Under the pieces are notes generated by a model that saw nothing but the letters and a program-made list of their open reading frames with translations, was not told where the DNA came from and searched no databases. Source: Pelomonas saccharophila_A (GTDB lineage Bacteria; Pseudomonadota; Gammaproteobacteria; Burkholderiales; Burkholderiaceae_C). Taken from it: a stretch of DNA of 64,000 nucleotides. The stretch is from NCBI RefSeq assembly GCF_031458095.1, contig NZ_JAVDXU010000005.1:62001-126000 (forward strand), in the 5' to 3' direction. The position numbers and the translations under genes are program-made. Below are positions 17,855 to 27,046 of the stretch, in pieces. Position 1 is the first letter of the stretch; each line of letters begins with the position of its first letter.

Positions 17855-18622
17855 ATGACCGCCGCCTTGCGCACCGTTCTGTATTGCTGGGCCTTGCTCG
17901 GCCTGCTGGAGCTTGCGCAGGCCGCGCCGTCCATCCATGTGCCGGCGCAGGAAAAGGCGCCGCACAAGTTCATCCTTGACGGCCCGCAGCCGAGCGGCAT
18001 CTGCCCGGACCTGCTGCGCGCGCTGGAACGCCTCGACCCCGGTTTGCGCTTCCACGGCTATGGCAGCGCGCTGTCGCTGCCGCTGATCGACGTTGGCCTG
18101 CGCAACGGCAATGTCGGCGCGGCCTGCGGATTGCTTGAGCGTGCGGAGCGCCATGCCTATGCGACCCGGTTGCTGCCGCCGCTCTATCGCGTGAGGCATC
18201 GGGTTGCGGTGCGTGCCGACGACGAAGCGAACCCGCGGTCGCTGGCGGACCTGCTGGTGCTGTCGGGCGACCAGGCGGTGATCGTGACGCGCGGGTCGGC
18301 CTACCCGGCCATGCTGCGCGAGGCCGGGTTCAAGGTCGACGATTCGACCGGCGACTACCAGGCCAATCTGCGCAAGCTGCTGGCCGGTCGCGCGCGCTTC
18401 ATCTACGGCGGCGAGCAGGCGCTGTGGCGCAGCATTCAGCAGGCCCAGCTGACGCAGCGCCTGCGCCTGCTGCCCACCGTGTTTGCCGAAGAACCCATCT
18501 ACCTGTGGGCCAGCCAGCAGCTGTCGCCCGCGCAGCGTGAAGGCATCGCGCGCGGGCTTGAGCGCCTGGAGGCCAGCGGCGAACTGGCGGCCATCGTGCG
18601 CCACTACCACCAGCAACCCTGA
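17855..18622 (+). CDS. Periplasmic solute-binding-like protein (SBP family 3 fold)
   Basis: 255 residues with a signal peptide cleaved near LAQA/APSI (residue ~23). The mature sequence follows amino-acid-type binding-protein architecture: ICPDLLRALERLDPGLRF near the start, LPPLYRVRHRVAVR mid-way, SLADLLVLSGDQAVIVTRGSA at the domain swap, and a C-terminal EGIARGLERLEASGEL helix. No permease or ATPase is adjacent, and it lies after the two-component operon. Such orphan proteins sometimes act as sensors or accessory ligand binders rather than transport components. It converges on the REC-EAL gene with a 13-base gap. Confidence 0.7.
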   Translation: MTAALRTVLYCWALLGLLELAQAAPSIHVPAQEKAPHKFILDGPQPSGICPDLLRALERLDPGLRFHGYGSALSLPLIDVGLRNGNVGAACGLLERAERHAYATRLLPPLYRVRHRVAVRADDEANPRSLADLLVLSGDQAVIVTRGSAYPAMLREAGFKVDDSTGDYQANLRKLLAGRARFIYGGEQALWRSIQQAQLTQRLRLLPTVFAEEPIYLWASQQLSPAQREGIARGLERLEASGELAAIVRHYHQQP

Positions 18623-18635
18623 GCCCGGCCAGGCC

Positions 18636-19865
18636 CTAAACCGCCTTGCCGGCCGCCAGCGCCCGCAGCCGCCCGCGCTGGCTGCGGCACCAGCCGATCA
18701 GCTCATTCGCCGGCATGGGCTTGGCGATCAGATACCCCTGGGCGACGTCGCAGCCCAGTTCGGCCAGCAGTTTCCAGTCCTCGACAGTCTCCACGCCCTC
18801 GGCCACGGTGCAAACACCCAGGCGCTTGCCCATGTCCAGCGAGCTGTTGAGGATGGCGCGGCGGTTGCTGCGCTCGCTGGCGCCGTTGACGAAGATGCGG
18901 TCGATCTTCAGCTCGGTGAAGGGGCTGCGCGACAGGGTCTGCATCGACGAGTAGCCGATGCCGTAGTCGTCCATCGACAGGCCGAAACCCTTCAACCCCA
19001 GCCGCGCCAGGTTGGCCAGGGAGTGGCTGTTCATGATCATGGTCTCGGTGACCTCCCAGATCACCGAGGCTGGGGCGGCGCCGTGCTGGGCGACGAGCTC
19101 GGTCAGCCGGTCGATGAAGGCCTGCTCGGCCAGGTCGTCGGCCGACAGGTTCAGCGACAGCGTCAGCGCGGGCATCGCGCGCGTCCATTCCCGCAGATGG
19201 CGCAGGGCCTGGTCGACCATGGACAGCGTGAAGCGCGCCATCAACGGCGTGCCCTCGATGCGCGGGATGAAGGTCTGCGGCCCCAGCAGGCCGTGGTCGG
19301 GGTGCTGCCAGCGCGCCAGCGCCTCGACGCCCTTGACGAGGCCGGTGGCGATGCCGACCTTGGGTTGCACATGGGGGATGAATTCGCCGGCGCCCAGGGC
19401 CCGGCAGATCTCGGCCTCGTCGGGTTCGAATTGCGGCCTCGGCCCGCCGCCGCCCTTGCGCGGCTGGGCCTGCTCCAGCAGGCGCGCCAGCGCCGCGGCC
19501 GTGACCGGCTTGGGCAGGGTGCCGAGCAGCTTCAACCGGTCTTCGCCGGCGCCCATGCTCTCGACGGTCTCGAGCAGGCGTGGGTCGCGTGCGCTGGTGA
19601 CGATGAGGTTCTCGACCTGGCGACCCTCGGCCAGGCGGCCGATCAGCTCGATGCCGTCCATGCCCGGCATGTCGATGTCGGTGATGACGAGGAAGATGCG
19701 CTGCCCGGGCTGCTGCTCCAGCAGCCGCAAGGCCTCCAGGCCGTCGCCGGCCTGCAGCACCTTGCCGATCTTGAGCTCCTGCACCAGCGACACCAGATGG
19801 CCACGTTGCACGGCGCTGTCCTCGACGACGAGGGCCACCAGCTGGCGCAGGGCTTCGTCGGTCAT
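18636..19865 (-). CDS. Response regulator with EAL c-di-GMP phosphodiesterase domain
   Basis: 409 residues. The receiver (about 8-135) has phospho-acceptor D63 in ITDIDMPGMDG and a KP at the expected place. The EAL domain (about 150-400) keeps the residues needed for hydrolysis of cyclic di-GMP: GVEALARW, SLNLSADDL, EVTET, MDDYGIGYSS, LKIDR, AEGVET and AQGYLIAKPM. It is the last gene of the chemotaxis operon, and its ATG overlaps the CheB stop (TGATG). CheA may phosphorylate it and so link chemotactic signalling to c-di-GMP turnover, which is an inference from context. Confidence 0.9.
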   Translation of the reverse strand: MTDEALRQLVALVVEDSAVQRGHLVSLVQELKIGKVLQAGDGLEALRLLEQQPGQRIFLVITDIDMPGMDGIELIGRLAEGRQVENLIVTSARDPRLLETVESMGAGEDRLKLLGTLPKPVTAAALARLLEQAQPRKGGGGPRPQFEPDEAEICRALGAGEFIPHVQPKVGIATGLVKGVEALARWQHPDHGLLGPQTFIPRIEGTPLMARFTLSMVDQALRHLREWTRAMPALTLSLNLSADDLAEQAFIDRLTELVAQHGAAPASVIWEVTETMIMNSHSLANLARLGLKGFGLSMDDYGIGYSSMQTLSRSPFTELKIDRIFVNGASERSNRRAILNSSLDMGKRLGVCTVAEGVETVEDWKLLAELGCDVAQGYLIAKPMPANELIGWCRSQRGRLRALAAGKAV

Positions 19866-20962
19866 CAGGACTCTCCCCGCCCGCCGGTGCGCGACATCTG
19901 CTGCACGATTTCGGCGGCGATGGCGCTCAGCGGCAGGCTGCGCTCGACGGCGCCGCGTTTGACCGCCTCCTTGGGCATGCCGTAGACGACGCAGCTGCGC
20001 TCATCCTGACCCAGCGTGCGGGCGCCGGCCTGGCGCATCTCCAGCAAGCCGTTGGCGCCGTCGTCGCCCATGCCCGTCATGATGATGCCCAGCGCATTGG
20101 CGCCGGCGCAGCGGCTGACGGAGCGGAACAGCACGTCCACCGACGGCCGGTGGCGGTTGACCAGCGGCCCGTCGGCCACCTCGACGAAATACTGGGCGCC
20201 GTTGCGGCGCATGATCATGTGCTTGCCGCCAGGCGCAATGAGGGCCCGGCCGGGCAGCACGCGGTCGTTGCTGGCGGCCTCCTTGACCTCGATCTCGCAC
20301 AGCGAGTTCAGGCGGGCGGCGAACGCGGCCGTGAACTTCTCGGGCATGTGCTGCACGATGACGATGCCGGGGCAGACGCGGGGCAGGGCGGTCAGCACTT
20401 CCTCCAGGGCCTGGGTGCCGCCGGTGGAGGTGCCGATGGCGACGACCTGCTCGGTGGTCTGGGCCATGGCGCGTGGCTCGCCCGGCGGCAGCACGGCGTC
20501 GGCCGTCAGCTTGACGCGGGGGACGGGCACGGCGGCAGCCGCGCGCGGGGCCAGCCGGCTCACATTGGCCGCCGCCGCGGCACGCACGGCGCCGACGAGT
20601 TCACTGGCGTTGGATTGCAGGAACTTCTTCAGCTCCAGCTTGGGCTTGGTGACGATGGCCACGGCGCCGGCGGCCAGCGCATCCATGGACGTCTGCGTGC
20701 CCTTCTCGGTCAGCGTCGAGCAGATGACGACCGGCGTCGGCCGCTCACCCATGATCTGACGCAGGAAGGTGATGCCGTCCATGCGCGGCATCTCGACGTC
20801 CAGCACGATGACGTCGGGCCACACGGTCTTCATGCGCTCCATGGCCAGCAGGGGGTCGGCCACGGCATGCGTCACCTCGATGCCGGGCGCGGCGTTGAGC
20901 AGGCCGGACAGCACCTGCCGCACGACGGCGGAGTCGTCGACCACCATGACCTTGATGCTCAT
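19865..20962 (-). CDS. cheB: Chemotaxis methylesterase/deamidase CheB
   Basis: 365 residues. The receiver domain has D55 in IVLDVEMPRMDG, then a variable alanine-rich linker (about 130-175) and the methylesterase domain. The catalytic triad is visible as the serine of GTSTGG, the histidine of VQHMP and the aspartate of TGMGDDGA. It removes methyl groups from receptors after phosphorylation by CheA, providing adaptation opposite to CheR. It overlaps cheD by four bases (ATGA) and the REC-EAL gene by one. Confidence 0.96.
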   Translation of the reverse strand: MSIKVMVVDDSAVVRQVLSGLLNAAPGIEVTHAVADPLLAMERMKTVWPDVIVLDVEMPRMDGITFLRQIMGERPTPVVICSTLTEKGTQTSMDALAAGAVAIVTKPKLELKKFLQSNASELVGAVRAAAAANVSRLAPRAAAAVPVPRVKLTADAVLPPGEPRAMAQTTEQVVAIGTSTGGTQALEEVLTALPRVCPGIVIVQHMPEKFTAAFAARLNSLCEIEVKEAASNDRVLPGRALIAPGGKHMIMRRNGAQYFVEVADGPLVNRHRPSVDVLFRSVSRCAGANALGIIMTGMGDDGANGLLEMRQAGARTLGQDERSCVVYGMPKEAVKRGAVERSLPLSAIAAEIVQQMSRTGGRGES

Positions 20963-21450
20963 GTCATGGCTCTCCCCGCGGTCTGCCTGGCGTGGCGCAT
21001 CCAGACTTCGCCGGTGCGGATGCTGAAGATGATCTGCCGGTGGCCGCCGCCAAACAGGCTCTCGGACACGATGGGAATCCCATGGCGGTGCAGCAGGGTC
21101 CGTGCCGCCTCGCCGTTCTGGCGGCCGACGTCGGGCAGCCCGCTGCCGGGCTCGAACATCGCCCCGCCGCCGAAGACCTTGGCCACGCAGTCCGCCGGCG
21201 TGACGCCCAGGGCCTGCAGATCAGCGAGCATCAAGGCCAGCGCCTCGTCGCCGTAGCGGCCGCTCAGGCCCCGATCGGGTGAGGAGGACGGCCCGCCGGC
21301 GAGCACGAAGTGGGACATCGCACCCAGGCGCCGCTGCGCCTCCCACAGCACGATGGACACGCAGGACCCCAGCAGGGTGCTGATGCGGTAGCGCTCGTCT
21401 CCGGCGAAATGCTGGCCGGGGAGGAGAACAATGGTCTTGGCGTCCGGCAT
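20959..21450 (-). CDS. cheD: Chemoreceptor glutamine deamidase CheD
   Basis: 163 residues, full length. The catalytic pair is visible as C30 in LLGSCVSIVLW and H47 in MSHFVLAG, with the spacing usual for CheD. A C-terminal GGGHRQIIFSIRTG segment also matches the family. CheD deamidates receptor glutamines and can stimulate CheC-type phosphatases; no CheC is present here. Part of the cheR-cheD-cheB block, separated from cheR by four bases. Confidence 0.95.
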   Translation of the reverse strand: MPDAKTIVLLPGQHFAGDERYRISTLLGSCVSIVLWEAQRRLGAMSHFVLAGGPSSSPDRGLSGRYGDEALALMLADLQALGVTPADCVAKVFGGGAMFEPGSGLPDVGRQNGEAARTLLHRHGIPIVSESLFGGGHRQIIFSIRTGEVWMRHARQTAGRAMT

Positions 21451-21454
21451 GGCA

Positions 21455-22258
21455 TCAGGGCTTGCGGTAGACCGAAGGCATCACCGGGCGGACCTGGCTG
21501 CTGACGTCGTTGAGCGTCTCGGAATGCCCGATCAGCAGATGCCCGCCGGGCTTCAGCTGGCCCACCAGGCGCGAGACGACGCGCCGCTTGGTGTCGTTGC
21601 TGAAGTAGATCATCACGTTGCGCAGGAAGATCAGGTCGAAGTGAGCCTGGGGCGGCAGGGTCTGGTCGAGGTTGATTTGCGTGAACTGCACGCGCTGGCG
21701 CAGCGAACGCTGCACGAGCAGGGTGCCCGCCTGCGGACCGGTGCCGCGCAGGCAGAAGCGCTGCAGATACGCCAGCGGGATGTGGGTGGTGCGCTCGACC
21801 GGGTAGTGGCCGAAGCGCGCCCGCTGCAGCACCCGGCTGCTGATGTCCGAGGCCACGACCTCCCAGGGGCGGCTCTCGCCCAGGCAGTCGGCCAGCACCA
21901 TGGCAATGCTGTAGGCCTCCTCGCCGCTGGAGCAGGCGGCGCTCCAGACGCGCAGGCCGCGCCCGGCGTCGCGCGCCGCCCCGGCCCACTCGCGCAGCAG
22001 CTCGAAATGGCGCGGCTCGCGGAAGAAATAGGTCTCGTTGGTCGTCAGTTGGTCGATGGCGACCTGGCGTTCCGCCGCCTGGCCGGGCTGGCTGATCAGC
22101 TGCAGGTAGTCGCCGTAGCTGTTGAGGCGGTGGTGGCGCAGGCGCTTTTCCAGTCGGCCGCTGACCAGCACCTTCTTGCTGTTCGACAGGCTGATGCCGG
22201 CCGCTTCGTAGATGAAGGACTGGAAGCGTGCGAATTCCTGGTCGCCCAGTTCGATCAT
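21455..22258 (-). CDS. cheR: Chemotaxis methyltransferase CheR
   Basis: 267 residues. An N-terminal helical domain (about 1-75) is followed by the S-adenosylmethionine-binding domain with VWSAACSSGEEAYSIAM as the cofactor loop, FDLIFLRNVMIYF as a later motif, and TNETYFFRE typical of CheR. It methylates glutamates on chemoreceptors. No TPR extension. Neither receptor in this operon ends in a canonical CheR-binding pentapeptide. Start overlaps the cheW stop (ATGA). Confidence 0.96.
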   Translation of the reverse strand: MIELGDQEFARFQSFIYEAAGISLSNSKKVLVSGRLEKRLRHHRLNSYGDYLQLISQPGQAAERQVAIDQLTTNETYFFREPRHFELLREWAGAARDAGRGLRVWSAACSSGEEAYSIAMVLADCLGESRPWEVVASDISSRVLQRARFGHYPVERTTHIPLAYLQRFCLRGTGPQAGTLLVQRSLRQRVQFTQINLDQTLPPQAHFDLIFLRNVMIYFSNDTKRRVVSRLVGQLKPGGHLLIGHSETLNDVSSQVRPVMPSVYRKP

Positions 22259-22773
22259 GAACCTGCCGCGGTGAGGGCCTGCAGCTGCTCCATGTCGTGC
22301 AGGGACAGCACCTGCTCGATGTCCAGCAGGATGACGAACTTGCCGCCCACCTTGCCCATGCCGGCGATGAACTGCGGCGCGACGCGCATGCCGAAGCCGG
22401 GTGCGGGCTCGATGTCGGCAGGGGCGATCTCCTGCACCGCGTTGACCGAGTCGACGATGACGCCGATGACCTGCTGCTCGTCATTGAGGCGCAGTTCGAC
22501 GATGACGATGCAGGTGCGCTTGCTGACCTCGGCGCTGGGCCGGCCGAAGCGCGCGGCCAGGTCCATGACGGGCACGACGGCGCCACGCAGGTTGATGACG
22601 CCGCGGATGGTGCTGGGCATCATCGGCACGGGCGTGATGCCGCCGTACTCGATGATCTCCTTGATGGCCAGGATGCCGATGGCGAAGACTTCGCCGCCAA
22701 GCATGAAGGTCAGGTATTGCTGCGGTTCCGTGGTGGCGGAGCGGCCGCCGGCCTGGGGGACGAGGGCGTTCAT
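22255..22773 (-). CDS. cheW: Chemotaxis coupling protein CheW
   Basis: 172 residues with the CheW SH3-like fold: YLTFMLGGEVFAIGILAIKEI at the start, IRGVINLRGAVVPVMDLAARFG in the middle and GKFVILLDIEQVL at the end. It links receptors to CheA at the membrane. It sits between the 4HB receptor and cheR, four bases overlapping the latter. A single standalone CheW serves this operon, with CheA carrying its own CheW-like domain. Confidence 0.95.
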   Translation of the reverse strand: MNALVPQAGGRSATTEPQQYLTFMLGGEVFAIGILAIKEIIEYGGITPVPMMPSTIRGVINLRGAVVPVMDLAARFGRPSAEVSKRTCIVIVELRLNDEQQVIGVIVDSVNAVQEIAPADIEPAPGFGMRVAPQFIAGMGKVGGKFVILLDIEQVLSLHDMEQLQALTAAGS

Positions 22774-22792
22774 GGGCGCGATTCAGCGGGTA

Positions 22793-24436
22793 TCAATACT
22801 TGACGAACAGGGACTCGTCCGGCTCCGCGTCGCTGAAGCCTCCCTTGGCCTCGGCCGGCTGGCCGGGCCGCGCGGCCGCCCGCCTGGCCGGCGCCGGGGC
22901 GCGGCGCCGCAGGGGCGTACCGCGTCCGGCGCCCTCGACGCGGAAGAAGGCGATGGTGGCCTGCAGTTCCTCGGCCTGGCTGCTCATCTCCTCGGCCGTG
23001 GCGGCCAGCTGTTCGGAGCCGGCGGCGTTCTGCTGCGTCGTCTGGCTGAGCTGGCCGACGGCGGAGTTGATCTGCGCCACGCCGCTGGACTGCTCCTCGG
23101 AAGCGGCCGTGATCTCCTGCACCAGGTCGGAGGTCTTCTTGATGTTGGGCACGATGGCGTCCAGCAACTGGCCGGCCCTCTCGGCCAGCTCGACGCTGCT
23201 GCTGGCGACCTCGCCGATCTCCTGGGCCGCGACCTGGCTGCGCTCGGCCAGCTTGCGCACCTCGGCCGCCACGACGGCGAAGCCCTTGCCATGCTCGCCG
23301 GCGCGGGCGGCCTCGATGGCGGCATTCAGGGCCAGCAGATTGGTCTGGTAGGCGATGTCGTCGATGATGACGATCTTCTTGGCGATCTGCTTCATCGCCG
23401 ACACGGTGGACTTGACCGCCTCACCGCCCTCGGCCGCCTCGGTGGCCGCCTTGCTGGCCATGGCGTCGGTGACCTTGGCGTTCTCCGTGTTCTGGGCGAT
23501 GGACGCCGTCATCTGCTCGACGGAGGCGCTGGTCTCCTCGACGCCGGCGGCCTGCTCGCTGGTGGCCTGCGACAGCGACTGGGCCGTGGCGCTGACCTGC
23601 TCGGCGGCGCCGGTGATGCCCTCGGCGCCGCTGCTGACCTCGGAGACGACCTGGCTGAGCTTTTCGACCATGGCCTTCATCGCAGCCAGCAGGCTCTTGG
23701 TGTCGCCGGGCTTGGTCTGGATGTCCACCGTCAGATTGCCGGCGGCCACCTCGGTGACCATGGCTGCCGCGTAGTCCGGCTCGCCGCCGAGCTGGGCCAG
23801 CAGGTTGCGGATGATGACGAAGGCCAGCGCGACGCCGATGACGAGGCCGCCGATGATGAGGCCGATGTTCATCCTGGTGGTCGACGCGGCCTGTGCCGTG
23901 GCCTCGTTGAAGTCCGCTTCCGCCACGTTCTCCTGCAGCTCCTGCAGCTTGCCCAGGAAGCCGCGGGCGACGCGGAACTGGTCGTCGGCCTTGGAGACGG
24001 TCTCCAGCGCGGCGGCATTGTTGCCTTCCCTGTGCTGGGTCATGGCGCGGCCGCCGGCCTCGCGGTAGGCGGTCCAGGCGGGCATGAACTCGTCGGCCAG
24101 CTTCTTTTCCTCGGCGGTCAGCGTCGTGGCGAGATAGGCCTTGCTGTTCTTTTCGAACACGCCGTCCTCGCGTGCAATGCGCTGCAGCAGCGGCTCGGCA
24201 TCGGCCGCGCTGGTGACGCGCGCCAGCTTGAGCAGATTGATGCGGATCTGGTAGGCCGCGTCGCTGAGCTTGCTGAGCTGCACCAGGGCGACGGTGCGAT
24301 CCTCGTACACCGTCTTCAGCTTGGCATTGCTGAACTCCATGCCGCGCAGACCGGCCAGGCCGATCAGCAGCATCGCAATCGCCATGACGGCGACCAGCAG
24401 GCCCAGTCGCATGGCGACGGTCATCTTGTTGAGCAT
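22793..24436 (-). CDS. Methyl-accepting chemotaxis protein with 4-helix-bundle sensor
   Basis: 547 residues. TM1 is near residues 10-30, a periplasmic four-helix-bundle (4HB_MCP) domain spans about 35-190, TM2 lies near 192-212, followed by HAMP and a long coiled-coil signalling domain. The hairpin tip IAYQTNLLALNAAIEAARAG and EVRKLAERSQVAAQEI are canonical. The C-terminus is a basic Pro/Arg/Ala tail ending DESLFVKY, with no recognisable NWETF-type pentapeptide. An AGGAAG site precedes the ATG. The ligand is unknown. Confidence 0.95.
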   Translation of the reverse strand: MLNKMTVAMRLGLLVAVMAIAMLLIGLAGLRGMEFSNAKLKTVYEDRTVALVQLSKLSDAAYQIRINLLKLARVTSAADAEPLLQRIAREDGVFEKNSKAYLATTLTAEEKKLADEFMPAWTAYREAGGRAMTQHREGNNAAALETVSKADDQFRVARGFLGKLQELQENVAEADFNEATAQAASTTRMNIGLIIGGLVIGVALAFVIIRNLLAQLGGEPDYAAAMVTEVAAGNLTVDIQTKPGDTKSLLAAMKAMVEKLSQVVSEVSSGAEGITGAAEQVSATAQSLSQATSEQAAGVEETSASVEQMTASIAQNTENAKVTDAMASKAATEAAEGGEAVKSTVSAMKQIAKKIVIIDDIAYQTNLLALNAAIEAARAGEHGKGFAVVAAEVRKLAERSQVAAQEIGEVASSSVELAERAGQLLDAIVPNIKKTSDLVQEITAASEEQSSGVAQINSAVGQLSQTTQQNAAGSEQLAATAEEMSSQAEELQATIAFFRVEGAGRGTPLRRRAPAPARRAAARPGQPAEAKGGFSDAEPDESLFVKY

Positions 24437-24461
24437 TTGTCTTCCTTTCGAAGGTGGCGAC

Positions 24462-26663
24462 TCAGTGGGCTCGGGAGACGGGTACTGCGTGGGAGGAGGC
24501 GTGATGGGCGTGGCGCTGGCCGGTCTGGTGCAGCAGGGCGGCGATGTCCAGGATCAGCGCGACGGCACCGTTGCCGAGGATGGTGGAGCCGCTGATGCAC
24601 TTGACCTGCTGGAAGACGCGCGAGAGCGGCTTGATGACGGTCTGGAACTCGCCCAGCAGCGCGTCCACGACGAGGCCGGCGCGCTGGCCGGCGTGCTGGA
24701 TGACGACGACGCTCTCGCGCCGCGGCACGGGGGCGTCGATGTCGAAGAAGCTGCGCAGCCTGACGAAGGGCAGCACTTCGCCGCGCAGATTGCAGTAGTC
24801 GTGGCCGGTCTCGGCGCTGAACTCGATGCACTCCTCGATCAGGTCCAGCGGCACGACGAAGACCGAGTCGCCGACCTTGACGAGGAAGCCGTCGATGATG
24901 GCCAGCGTCAGCGGCAGGCGCACGCTGACGGTGGTGCCCAGGCCTTCGGTGCTGCGGATGCTGACGGTGCCGCGCAGGGCGGTGATGTTGCGCTTGACGA
25001 CGTCCATGCCGACGCCGCGGCCCGACAGGTTGGTGATCTGCTCGGCGGTGGAAAAGCCAGGTTCGAAGATCAGCTCGAAGACTTCGGAGTCGCTCAGGCT
25101 GGCGCCCGGGTCGACCAGGCCGCGCTCCAGGGCCTTGGCCAGGATGCGGTCGCGCTTGAGGCCGCCGCCGTCGTCGCTGACCTCGATGACGATGCTGCCG
25201 GAGTCGTGGAAGGCATTGAGCTTGACCAGGCCCTTGGCCGGCTTGCCGCGGGCGATGCGCGCCTGGACCGGCTCGATGCCGTGGTCGATGGCGTTGCGCA
25301 CCAGGTGCAGCAGGGGGTCGCCGATCTTCTCGACGACGGTCTTGTCCAGCTCGGCGTCCTCGCCGCTGACCTGCAGGGCGATGTCCTTGCCGATCTCGCG
25401 GGACACGTCGTGCACGACGCGCTGGAACTTGTTGAAGGTGGCGCCGATCTTGACCATGCGCAGCTGCAGGGCTCCGTCGCGCACGGCCTGCACCAGGCCG
25501 GCCATGCGCGAGGTGCTCTCCTGCAGCTCGGGGTACTGCACCTGGCGAGCCAGCAGGTCGGCGCTGGCGCCGGCGATGATGAGTTCACCGACGAGGTTGA
25601 TGAGGTGGTCCAGCCGGTCTGCATCGACGCGGATGGAGCGGCTTTCCTGGCTGCGCGTCTCGGTGCTCTGGCGCTGCTTGGCCAGGGCGGCGTCGACGAC
25701 GGCCGGCGGCACGGCCTGCTGCTCGATGAGGATGGCGCCGAGCTTGTTTTCCGTGCTGCCGGCGGCGCTGGCCTCGGCCTGGGCGGCGAGCGCCGCCTCC
25801 AGCTCGCGTGCGGTGACGCTGCCGCAGCTGACGAGGATCTCGCCCAGCCGCGCCGGTTCCTCGGGCAGGCCCTTGATGAGGGCGACGTAGTCCTCGATGC
25901 GGCTGTTGGGCGGCAGGATGCGCAGGCTGCAGTCGTCCTGCACGAACTCGAACACGCCCTCGATGGCGGCCTTGTCGGCGCTGCTCTGCAGGGCGATCTC
26001 GAAGCCGAGGTAGCAGCTCTCGGCGTCCATCTCGTCGGCATCGGCGGGCAGGGCGTCGGCCAGCGTGACCAGGGCGGCGATGCGGCCGATCTGGCCCAGG
26101 TAGCGGATGAAGGACAGCGGGTCCATGCCCATGCGCAGCACGTCGCGGCCGAAGCGCAGCGAGAGGTGCCAGAGCTCCTCCGTCGTCGCGCTCGCGCCGT
26201 CGTGGCGGTGGATGCGCTCGACCTCGGCCAGCGGCACGTCCAGGGCCAATCCGGAAGAAGTTGGCGTGCCGGGCTCCATCCAGCGCCGCAGCTGGGCCAT
26301 CAGCAACTGGGCGTTCTGGGCGCTGGCGGCGTCCTCGTCGGTGTGGCCGGCCTCCAGGCGGTCGATCAGCACCGTGAGATGGTCGCAGCAGGACAGCAGC
26401 AGCACGACCAGCTCGTCATTGATGACCAGCTTGCCGTCGCGGACCTCGTCCAGCAGGCTCTCCACGACGTGGGTGAAGCTGACGAAATGGTCCAGGCCGA
26501 ACAGGCCGGCCGAGCCCTTGATGGTGTGGGCGGCGCGGAAGATGGCGTTGACCGCTTCGTCGGGCGCGCTGGACTGCTCGATGCCGAGCAGGGCGCTCTC
26601 CATGTCGGCTAGCAGCTCGCGGCACTCGACGATGAAGGTCTGCAGGGCGGCGTCAAGATCCAT
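24462..26663 (-). CDS. cheA: Chemotaxis histidine kinase CheA with MshEN-like insert
   Basis: 733 residues. The Hpt domain has phospho-accepting H46 in AAHTIKGSAGLFG. A divergent middle region follows, then at 272-330 two tandem motifs of the type that opens GspE/MshE proteins (RLGEILVSCG and LEAALAAQ; KLGAILIEQQ and VVDAALAKQ). P3 dimerisation starts near 350, followed by the ATPase domain (HLVRNAIDHGIEP, FEPGFSTAEQIT, GRGVGMDVV) and the C-terminal CheW-like P5. It phosphorylates CheY, CheB and perhaps the REC-EAL protein. The extra pair is unusual: MshEN domains bind cyclic di-GMP in some proteins. Overlaps the STAS gene by 11 bases. Confidence 0.95.
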   Translation of the reverse strand: MDLDAALQTFIVECRELLADMESALLGIEQSSAPDEAVNAIFRAAHTIKGSAGLFGLDHFVSFTHVVESLLDEVRDGKLVINDELVVLLLSCCDHLTVLIDRLEAGHTDEDAASAQNAQLLMAQLRRWMEPGTPTSSGLALDVPLAEVERIHRHDGASATTEELWHLSLRFGRDVLRMGMDPLSFIRYLGQIGRIAALVTLADALPADADEMDAESCYLGFEIALQSSADKAAIEGVFEFVQDDCSLRILPPNSRIEDYVALIKGLPEEPARLGEILVSCGSVTARELEAALAAQAEASAAGSTENKLGAILIEQQAVPPAVVDAALAKQRQSTETRSQESRSIRVDADRLDHLINLVGELIIAGASADLLARQVQYPELQESTSRMAGLVQAVRDGALQLRMVKIGATFNKFQRVVHDVSREIGKDIALQVSGEDAELDKTVVEKIGDPLLHLVRNAIDHGIEPVQARIARGKPAKGLVKLNAFHDSGSIVIEVSDDGGGLKRDRILAKALERGLVDPGASLSDSEVFELIFEPGFSTAEQITNLSGRGVGMDVVKRNITALRGTVSIRSTEGLGTTVSVRLPLTLAIIDGFLVKVGDSVFVVPLDLIEECIEFSAETGHDYCNLRGEVLPFVRLRSFFDIDAPVPRRESVVVIQHAGQRAGLVVDALLGEFQTVIKPLSRVFQQVKCISGSTILGNGAVALILDIAALLHQTGQRHAHHASSHAVPVSRAH

Positions 26664-26973
26664 GTCGGCCTCCCGCCGCGGGTGCGGCCACGATCAGCGG
26701 GTCGCCGAAGAAGGTGGCGACATTGAGCAGCTCGAACACTTCCAGCACGGCCGGGCTGTGGCCGACGAGGTGCAGTTCGCGCTGCAGCGCGCGGGCCTGC
26801 TGCTTGGCCAGCATCAACAGCTGCAGGCCGGCGGTGTCGAATTCGGTGACGCCGGACAGGTCGATCTCCAGGCCGGCATCGGCCTTGGCCAGCGTCTGCA
26901 GCAGCAGCGGCTTGAGCTCCGCGGCGCGGTAGATGCTCAGCTCGCCGTCGAGAGCCAAGGTGGCAGCGCTCAT
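26653..26973 (-). CDS. STAS-domain protein
   Basis: 106 residues forming a single STAS domain of the anti-sigma-factor-antagonist type. LALDGELSIYRAAELKPLLL starts the fold, and the loop LSGVTEFDTAGLQLL contains the position where SpoIIAA-like proteins carry a phosphorylatable serine; here it is D-T-A-G, so a threonine is available. Stand-alone STAS genes are frequent in chemotaxis operons of proteobacteria, where their role is poorly defined. It sits between cheY and cheA and overlaps cheA by 11 bases. Confidence 0.85.
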   Translation of the reverse strand: MSAATLALDGELSIYRAAELKPLLLQTLAKADAGLEIDLSGVTEFDTAGLQLLMLAKQQARALQRELHLVGHSPAVLEVFELLNVATFFGDPLIVAAPAAGGRHGS

Positions 26974-27046
26974 GGATGCCCCCTTCGCGCTGCGCGCCGT
27001 CCCACCAGGCGGGGGCGCGCTTGCCTGGGGCGGCCCGGCGTGGCGC

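Noticed and set aside
21431..24595. A 1054-codon plus-strand frame opposite the chemotaxis genes
   Set aside because: It is an antisense shadow caused by high GC at third positions; the minus strand encodes CheR, CheW and a receptor with clear motifs.
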